Assembly (NCBI GenBank): GCA_900554545.1
Contig: USHW01000062.1
Span: 1-10,567 of the forward strand
Source: an uncultured Prevotella sp.
Lineage (GTDB): Bacteria; Bacteroidota; Bacteroidia; Bacteroidales; Bacteroidaceae
Length of the DNA: 10,567 nt
Direction of reading: 5' to 3'
Made by a program: the position numbers and the translations under genes. The notes under the pieces are model-generated. The model did no database searches and was not told the origin of the DNA. It worked only from the letters and a program-made list of their open reading frames with translations. Numbering within the stretch: the stretch's first letter is position 1; every line of letters begins with the position of its first letter. Positions 1-5,531 of the stretch are shown in pieces.

Positions 1-1
1 G

Positions 2-56
2 CTTTAACTTCTAACGAGCGCAGCGAGTGATAACTTCCTTTAACTTCTTTAACTCT
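2..56. repeat. Dispersed AACTTC/CGAGCGCAGCGAG repeat, left copy
   Basis: This stretch matches, in reverse complement, the last 55 bases of the window (10513-10567), with only about six differences including two one-base indels. Its core is CGAGCGCAGCGAG, which contains the direct repeat CGAG-CGCAG-CGAG, flanked by AACTTC-rich arms at 6-12, 32-38 and 42-48. It has no coding sense. Finding the same element at both extreme ends, inverted, suggests a multicopy genomic repeat at which a short-read assembly stopped. I recall similar AACTTCTTTAACTTC stretches between genes in Prevotella, but cannot confirm the family here. Confidence 0.8.
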
Positions 57-57
57 T

Positions 58-102
58 GAACAAAACTTCTTTTACTCCCGAACAAAAACTTCTTTTACTC
101 CC
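58..102. repeat. Two tandem 22/23-base units before the SMR gene
   Basis: Two adjacent units share GAACAAAA(A)CTTCTTTTACTCCC: unit one at 58-79 and unit two at 80-102, differing by one A in the A-run. They continue the AACTTC theme of the left-end repeat, with AACTTCT again at 64-70 and 87-93. They fill the space where a promoter for the following gene would be expected, and no TAnnTTTG box is visible in them. The unit count could vary by slippage. Confidence 0.8.
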
Positions 103-115
103 AAAATAAAAAAAT

Positions 116-448
116 ATGAAAAGCTACCTCGTTTTATTGGCCGCCATCGTCTTGGAGACGTTCGCCACATCGTGCCTGAAGCAGAGCGAGCAGTTTACAA
201 GGCTGTGGCCGTCGGTGCTCACCGTGCTGGGCTATGCAGGCTCGTTCTACTGCCTTAGCCACGTGTTGAAGACAATGCCCGTGGGCATAGCTTACGCCGT
301 CTGGTCGGCTGTGGGCATAGTGCTCGTGTCGCTCATAGGCCGCTTCGTGTTCAGGCAGCACCTTGACGCGCCTGCCGTCATCGGCATTGCACTCATCATC
401 GTGGGCGTGGTTGTAATCAACCTGTTCTCAAAGTCGGCGGCGCATTGA
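116..448 (+). CDS. emrE: EmrE-type small multidrug resistance (SMR) exporter
   Basis: The 110-residue protein is a four-helix inner-membrane proton antiporter that expels lipophilic cations such as quaternary ammonium compounds; SMR proteins work as antiparallel dimers. Helices lie near residues 4-21, 33-51, 58-80 and 86-104. The residues known to matter in E. coli EmrE are at the same positions: Glu14 (proton/substrate site), Tyr40, Tyr60 and Trp63. The stretch QFTRLWPSV and the block GIAYAVWSAVGIVLVSL closely follow EmrE, and the total length is identical. The GIAYAVWS wording favours the Qac/EmrE subtype over the guanidinium (Gdx/SugE) subtype, whose equivalent is usually GTAYAVW. The ATG at 116 follows an A-rich leader (AAAATAAAAAAAT) without a Shine-Dalgarno site, normal for Bacteroidetes. 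The gene stands alone and convergent to the next operon; any promoter must lie in the repeat-rich leader or outside the window. Confidence 0.93.
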   Translation: MKSYLVLLAAIVLETFATSCLKQSEQFTRLWPSVLTVLGYAGSFYCLSHVLKTMPVGIAYAVWSAVGIVLVSLIGRFVFRQHLDAPAVIGIALIIVGVVVINLFSKSAAH

Positions 449-495
449 GCGGCGTCTTTTGTTGCCCGTGTAACACGTTGAGGCTCAATGTGTTG

Positions 496-534
496 CAAAA
501 GGCCGTGTTTTGCATTGCAAAACACGGCCTTTTG
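496..534. repeat. 18-bp perfect palindromic repeat, possible bidirectional terminator
   Basis: The arms CAAAAGGCCGTGTTTTGC (496-513) and its exact complement (517-534) enclose a 3-base loop ATT. The sequence has the A-run, GC stem, T-run layout of a terminator that works in both directions, and it lies between two convergent genes. A near-identical palindrome with a 7-base loop occurs at 8278-8316, where no gene ends, so it is a mobile or dispersed repeat family first and a terminator only by position. CGGCCTTTTGG recurs at 525-535 and 547-557, a 22-base period. For the minus-strand operon this hairpin is the better terminator candidate, because the stem at 562-600 has no T-run in that direction. 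Confidence 0.8.
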
Positions 535-561
535 GCTTGTAATCGACGGCCTTTTGGAATG

Positions 562-606
562 CAAGAGGTGGCGTTCCGCACGTCGGAACGCCACCTCTTG
601 TTTTAT
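562..606 (+). terminator. Rho-independent terminator after the SMR gene
   Basis: A 17-bp perfect stem, CAAGAGGTGGCGTTCCG (562-578) with its complement at 584-600, has a 5-base loop CACGT and is followed on the + strand by TTTTAT. This is a strong intrinsic terminator shape for + transcription leaving the SMR gene, although it lies 114 bases past the stop codon. In the minus direction the stem would also stall transcripts from the convergent operon, but no T-run follows. Confidence 0.75.
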
Positions 607-626
607 GTGTAGTCATGTGGTTTGTG

Positions 627-2660
627 TCACCGGACGATGACCTTTGCGGTTTCGGTGCCGGCCTTGACTATGTACAGGCCTTTGGGCAGTGCTATCCGGT
701 TGGTGCCGGTCTTGCCTCCTGTAGCCGCAGCCACCGCGCCCGACGGGCTGTAGACGGTTATGCGCGCGTCGGAGCCGAGCATTACTTCCACTCCGCCTTC
801 AGTTCCGCGCACCGTTACGCCGCCCGTTGCTTCGGCCTGTGTGATGCCGCTGGGCGTGTACTCGACGTAGACTTCGTTTGAGAAGTCGGAGTCTATGGTG
901 CCGCTGGCGCCGTTAGTGGTGGCCTGCACGAAGTATGAATACGTGTCGTCGCCGCGGTTGGGTGTCTCAACGTAGAACGATGTGCCGCCGAAGACTACGT
1001 CGGCCGAGTGCATCCGGCTGAATACGTCGCCGGCGTTGAGCTGCTGGCTTATCGTGATGTCGTCAATCCACACGGTGCCCGTAGTGCCGTAGTCCTGGTT
1101 CTCGGGGTCGGCGAAGGCTATGGCTATGTAGTAGTTCTTGTAAGCGTCCATGGTGAACTCGAAGGTCTCCGTGTCGCTTGCAAACGTCTTCAGCTGCCAT
1201 TCCGGGGCGGCGTCCATGTCGTCGGCGTTGATGCAGGCCAGGCCTATTTGCGTCGATGCCGAGCATGCCGCGTCGCGCATTGCGGTGAGCCTCACCGTCA
1301 CCTGTCCCGGCGTGGAGGCCGAGCTTACCGAGTAGATGGGGGTGTATAGGCCGGAGTAATATCCCATTATGGAGTAGTAGTTGCGCAGGCCGAGCATGCC
1401 GTTGGCGCTCATCGTGGTCACGCCTTCCCAGTTGGGGTGCTCGGTGTAGTCGTTGAGTATCACGTCAGTGCCGTTGTACAGGGGGTTGGCTACCGTGCCT
1501 TCGGTGAACTTGTCGAACGTCTCGTGCTCCACTTCGAATGCGCCCGTCTCCGCTACCGTGTGGTAAGAGTAGGTGTATAGGGTGTACCATGCGGCGTTCT
1601 CGGCCGCCGTCCAGTTGGCGCGGAAGCCGTTGTCGGTCACTTCGGTGGCCTCGGTGGCCGTGGGGTTGCCGATGCTTTCCGATGGGTTGCGCACTATTAC
1701 CTGCTGCGACTCTGCGGATGTCAGCGTGCCGTCGGTAGCCTGCACGGTGAAGAAATATGTGTGTCCGGCCTCCAGCCCGTCAACGGTGCAGGTGGTTCCG
1801 GCCACTTCGCGGTCGGTTATGGCGTAAGTCCGCTCGTTGTCCGTGCCGTAGTAGAACACGTCGAGCAGGTAGCCCGTGGCGTCGGTAACGGCGTTCCAGC
1901 TGGCTGTGAAGCCCGTGTCGGTTATGTCGGTGGCCGACAGCGAGCTTGGCGCTTCGATGGATGCAGGCTCCTGTGTCCCGGCCTCCTGCGTCACGATAAC
2001 GTCGTCGATGTACACCGGCGCGTCGCCGAAGAACTGTATTACGGTCTGCGCCAGTCCGCCGGCTACCGGCACGTCGGCGTACATCCATTCGGTGGTGGCG
2101 TTGACGTATCCTCCGTCAATCAGGTTGCCGCCTGAGCCAATGGCGGTGATGTAGAACCTGGTGTCCTCCATGGCTTTGAACGACACCCTTATGGTGAACT
2201 CGCCGCCGCTGCCCGAGAGGTCGAGCACGGGCGTGTTGATGAAGGCCTCCGTGCCGTCGGCAAGGTAGCAGCAGCCTCCTGCCGAGTAGACGTTAAGGCC
2301 GGCCCAGCCGTATGTCTGCACGTAGTCGTAGTATATGTAGCCGTCGCTCCCTACGATGCCGAGCGACATCTCGGGCGCGTCCTCCGTGCCCAGTGTCATC
2401 TTGCTGAAGTCCTCGTAGAGTACGGTTGTGGTTTCATCGGCCCTCGTCGCCTGCCTTGCCGGCCTGCCCTCGCGTGCCTGGATGTGCCTTGCCGTGCCCG
2501 GCGCGGCCTGCATTCGCTGCGCCCTGTCGCTTGTGGCTGCGGCCGTGGCGGCCTTGCGCGCTGCGCTGCGGTTGCCCCATGAGCCGTCGTGTTGCGCTTG
2601 CGCGGCTGTCGCTGCGGCGCAAAGTATTATAGCGAGTGATGTCTTTATGATGTTGTTCAT
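627..2660 (-). CDS. Secreted fibronectin-III / jelly-roll protein with T9SS-type tail
   Basis: This 677-residue protein is probably exported and attached outside the cell; its ligand is unknown. A signal peptide covers residues 1-22 (cleavage after AAQA), followed by an Ala/Arg-rich low-complexity stretch (about 28-75). A jelly-roll-like domain spans about 80-224, ending in the family-typical VYIDDVIV. A fibronectin-III domain spans about 236-325 (SLSATDITDTGFTASW). A second begins at about 331 (ATEVTDNGFRANW) but is interrupted by another jelly-roll-like domain at about 376-540 (ending VWIDDITIS) and seems to resume at about 555-600 (YSYFVQATT, NEVYVEY). The last 70 residues (ITVYSPSG ... 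LPKGLYIVKAG ... KVIVR) match the T9SS type A sorting tail. It is the last gene of the three-gene operon. The ATG is six bases after the upstream stop codon, and AAAGAG just before it may act as a ribosome site and supports this start. Fold assignments are by eye; family membership as an extracellular adhesin-like protein is firmer than any exact function. Confidence 0.85.
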   Translation of the reverse strand: MNNIIKTSLAIILCAAATAAQAQHDGSWGNRSAARKAATAAATSDRAQRMQAAPGTARHIQAREGRPARQATRADETTTVLYEDFSKMTLGTEDAPEMSLGIVGSDGYIYYDYVQTYGWAGLNVYSAGGCCYLADGTEAFINTPVLDLSGSGGEFTIRVSFKAMEDTRFYITAIGSGGNLIDGGYVNATTEWMYADVPVAGGLAQTVIQFFGDAPVYIDDVIVTQEAGTQEPASIEAPSSLSATDITDTGFTASWNAVTDATGYLLDVFYYGTDNERTYAITDREVAGTTCTVDGLEAGHTYFFTVQATDGTLTSAESQQVIVRNPSESIGNPTATEATEVTDNGFRANWTAAENAAWYTLYTYSYHTVAETGAFEVEHETFDKFTEGTVANPLYNGTDVILNDYTEHPNWEGVTTMSANGMLGLRNYYSIMGYYSGLYTPIYSVSSASTPGQVTVRLTAMRDAACSASTQIGLACINADDMDAAPEWQLKTFASDTETFEFTMDAYKNYYIAIAFADPENQDYGTTGTVWIDDITISQQLNAGDVFSRMHSADVVFGGTSFYVETPNRGDDTYSYFVQATTNGASGTIDSDFSNEVYVEYTPSGITQAEATGGVTVRGTEGGVEVMLGSDARITVYSPSGAVAAATGGKTGTNRIALPKGLYIVKAGTETAKVIVR

Positions 2661-2666
2661 TGCTCT

Positions 2667-5504
2667 TTACTTTATCGTTATTTTATAGGTTGACACTTTG
2701 TTTTGCGACTTCAGCACCGCAATGTACAGTCCGGGCGCGCCCGGGTTCACTGCCGCCTCGCCGCCTGCGGCTATCTCTACGCCGGTGGCTATGGCCGTTC
2801 CGCCCGGCGTGAACACTGAAAGCGTGCCTCCGCAGGCCGAGCGTGCGCGTATTGTACGTCCGTCGGCGCTCACCGTTCCTGCTTCTCCGCCGTCGGCAAC
2901 GCCGTCAATGCCGGTGCTTGTCACGTTCACCGTGGTTTCCGCCGGACGCGACTCGTTGTCGCCTTCATACAGGCAGGATATGCTGTAGACGTGCCTGCCG
3001 GTGCCGGCGGCCTCGTCAATGAAGATGCCTGTCGAGGTGAAGCCGACCAGCTCGTTGTCGCGGTAGACGTTGAAGCCGAGAGGGTAGGCCGTGTCGGCCA
3101 CGGGGTCGAAGTCCGGGTTGAACTCTGGCTGCTCTCCCTTTACGAAGTCGGCCGCGGCCGGCGTGTGCGGCTGCAGCGTTGCATACAGGAAGATGTTGCC
3201 TTCGAGCACGCTGCCGCTCCACTCTCCGTCCACGCATGCCAGGTTGCCTTTGCCCTCGTCAAGCGTAGTCCCGTCGCATACAACGGCCACATAGCCGATG
3301 CTGCTCTCGGCGGCGAAGCCTATGTAGTAGTCGTAGCCCGGCTCTATCTCGACCGGTGTGGGCAGTTTCAGCGTGCGCCATGCTCCCGAACCGTATTCGG
3401 TTACGTTGCGCTCGCTTGCCACTTCGGGCGTGCCTCCGGGTTCGGCGCGGTACACGCGGAGCTTGTAGCTCACTTCGCGCTGGCTGGAGAACGGGCAGAA
3501 CGACAGCTCCTCAATCACATACCCGGCGTATGTCTTCAGCTCGGCCGCGGTGAAAAGCTGGGCGAACTCCATCGTGCCTCCCGACACCGAGGTGATCAGT
3601 ACGTTGTCCATTGCCGTGCCGATGTCGGGGTTCATGCGTGTCAGCATGTCGTCAAGTTCCCACGTAAGCGTCACCTCCTGTCCTTCGACCTGCGGCGTTA
3701 CGGACTCTATCTTGTTGGCCGGCACGCGCACGGTGCTTGTCGCGAACGGCGAGTAAAGCCCGTCGGCATACAGCACGTCCACCTTGTAAGTGGCCACGGT
3801 CGCGGTAAGGTTGTTGTCAACGTATTGCAGGCCGGTGGTCTCTTCAATCAGCACGTTGTCGCGGAATACGCGGTAAGCTTCCACCGTTCCTTTCTCCGGG
3901 GCGTCCCATGTAAGCGTAACCACGCCCCGGCGCGCCGCCGCCGTGAAGTTACGCACGGTCTGCGGAGCCTCTTCCTTGACGAAACTGAACGACGCAACGG
4001 CGCCGTCGGCCTTTATGTCGCGCAATGAGAAGTAGGCGTATTTGCCGTCGTTCGAGTGGGTTGACGGCGTTGTCGTGTCTGAGAATTCCGCCGCTCCGCC
4101 CGTTCCGGGGAACAGTGCGCCTGCGCTGTTGATGTCTCCGTATGATGCCGGCGACGTGCCCGGGTCGCCCGTTGCCGATGCGCATACGGTGTAGACGGCC
4201 TGTGCGTAGTTCGCGTTGATGGTGTTCATGTTGAGCGTCTGCCTCAGCCTGTTCTCGTCTACGTGGTAAACCACCAGCCCGGAGCCGGGCAGCAGTCGGT
4301 CGAACTTTTGCGGCACGCGGTGTTCTATTACGAAGTAGTCGCCTTCGCGTGTCGTCTCGGCGATGTATCCCACTGGCTCGTCGGATGCCGCCGGGATGTC
4401 ATTGACGGTGCGGCTTTCGGTGAGGTACTCGGGTTTTACCCACCCGAACTGCATCTTCTGCCACATGTTGATGTGCGACGGGGAGTCGCCGGGCACGAGG
4501 TATTCGTTCCATATACCCTCGGCCATCAGGTCCCACACGCCCGTTCCGTTGAAGTTGCCGCCGCTGCCTTCATAGTCGGTGTCGTAAAAGTCGGGCGCAC
4601 CGAGGTTGTGTCCGAACTCGTGGCAGAACACTCCGACCGTAGCCATCTGCGTGGCGGTAGGGTATCCTAAGAGTTCTGGCTGTATTGTGTACGTCCGTAC
4701 ACGCTTTCCCCCGGCGTAGACGTCGGCCAGAAGTTCGGCGCTGTGCGACCAGATGTCGCCCGGGCTGCCGGTCACTTCCTGCCCCGTTCCCTGGTGGATG
4801 ATTGACAGTCCGTCGAGTATTCCGTCGCCGTCGTTGTCGAATTGCGAAAAGTCCACGGTGTTGCCTACGGCCGTGATGGCGTCGGAGATGAGCTGTGTCA
4901 TGTCCTCCGTGTCGTACATGGCCTTGTTCGACGGCAGCTGAATCCATCCTATTACGGTAGTCTCGATGTCGAGCTGGCCGTATGAGTTCTCAAGGTAGAA
5001 GTCGCGGAAGCTTCCCGTGCCGTCATATCCTTCGGCGTTCATCATTTCGTCGAAGGCCGCCGCCTCTACGGTTGTCTTCGTGTCGGCGAAGTTTACGAGC
5101 AGCATCAGCAGCTTTCTCTTGCCCGTAAGCGGGAACGACTGCCCTATGGAGAGCGACGGGTCGCCTACGGTTCTGGCCGGTGCGGGCATGTCGGCCCGTG
5201 TGAGCAGCCTCATGCGGGCCTTGGCCGTGTTGTCGTCGCCTGTGTATTTCAAGGCCGACGCCTTGAGTGCTCCGCCTTTTTTCTCGGCGTACATGAGGTA
5301 TCCGTTTTCGGCTTTTTCCAGGATGTAGCCTTCGGCCGACTCCATCCAGTGCCTGTGCTCGTCGCCGCGCAGGTGGTATTTCACCACCGTCCCGTCAGGT
5401 TGGGTGTACGATATCTCTCCCGGAAATGCCGGTACGGCGTGTACCGGCACCCGGAAGAGACAGAGTATGCTGGCGGCCAGTAAAGTGCCAATCAATCTGT
5501 TCAT
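2667..5504 (-). CDS. Secreted M6-family zinc metalloprotease with fibronectin-III and T9SS-type tail
   Basis: This 945-residue protein is a predicted extracellular zinc endopeptidase. A signal peptide covers about 1-23 (VHA/VPAF). A propeptide-like segment follows (PAFPGEISYTQPDGT, HWMESAEGYIL), of the sort found in Bacteroidetes M6 peptidases. The catalytic domain spans about 130-505: DNDGDGILD at 223-231 looks like a calcium loop, HEFGHNLGAPD at 295-305 supplies the zinc ligands and catalytic Glu296, and GVWDLMAEG (Met327) fits the downstream methionine turn. A fibronectin-III domain lies at about 513-595. Another starts at about 599 (EGQEVTLTWE), is interrupted by a beta-sandwich-like region (622-785), and seems to resume at 806-862 (LGFNVYRDNELVGF). 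The end (SVFTPGG ... GLYIAV ... YKITIK) is a T9SS type A tail. The catalytic residues are intact, so it should be active. Substrates are unknown; processing of its operon partners is possible but is inference. It lies 27 bases after the preceding gene and six bases before the next. Confidence 0.92.
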   Translation of the reverse strand: MNRLIGTLLAASILCLFRVPVHAVPAFPGEISYTQPDGTVVKYHLRGDEHRHWMESAEGYILEKAENGYLMYAEKKGGALKASALKYTGDDNTAKARMRLLTRADMPAPARTVGDPSLSIGQSFPLTGKRKLLMLLVNFADTKTTVEAAAFDEMMNAEGYDGTGSFRDFYLENSYGQLDIETTVIGWIQLPSNKAMYDTEDMTQLISDAITAVGNTVDFSQFDNDGDGILDGLSIIHQGTGQEVTGSPGDIWSHSAELLADVYAGGKRVRTYTIQPELLGYPTATQMATVGVFCHEFGHNLGAPDFYDTDYEGSGGNFNGTGVWDLMAEGIWNEYLVPGDSPSHINMWQKMQFGWVKPEYLTESRTVNDIPAASDEPVGYIAETTREGDYFVIEHRVPQKFDRLLPGSGLVVYHVDENRLRQTLNMNTINANYAQAVYTVCASATGDPGTSPASYGDINSAGALFPGTGGAAEFSDTTTPSTHSNDGKYAYFSLRDIKADGAVASFSFVKEEAPQTVRNFTAAARRGVVTLTWDAPEKGTVEAYRVFRDNVLIEETTGLQYVDNNLTATVATYKVDVLYADGLYSPFATSTVRVPANKIESVTPQVEGQEVTLTWELDDMLTRMNPDIGTAMDNVLITSVSGGTMEFAQLFTAAELKTYAGYVIEELSFCPFSSQREVSYKLRVYRAEPGGTPEVASERNVTEYGSGAWRTLKLPTPVEIEPGYDYYIGFAAESSIGYVAVVCDGTTLDEGKGNLACVDGEWSGSVLEGNIFLYATLQPHTPAAADFVKGEQPEFNPDFDPVADTAYPLGFNVYRDNELVGFTSTGIFIDEAAGTGRHVYSISCLYEGDNESRPAETTVNVTSTGIDGVADGGEAGTVSADGRTIRARSACGGTLSVFTPGGTAIATGVEIAAGGEAAVNPGAPGLYIAVLKSQNKVSTYKITIK

Positions 5505-5531
5505 CTGTAACGTGCTGTTTTTGCGTTCGGT

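Noticed and set aside
58..102. CRISPR-like short direct repeats
   Set aside because: There are only two adjacent units with no spacers and no cas genes in the window.
292..594. Minus-strand reading frame with QKAVFC-like peptide, also seen at 8206-8418
   Set aside because: The shared peptide comes from translating the AAAAGGCCGTGTTTTGC repeat in both places; the rest lies opposite the SMR gene.
2991..4028. Long open frame of 345 codons on the + strand
   Set aside because: It runs opposite the M6 protease gene, whose signal peptide, zinc motif and tail are all in frame on the minus strand. The + product is rich in Arg, His and Val with no recognisable domain; it is a by-product of high GC content.
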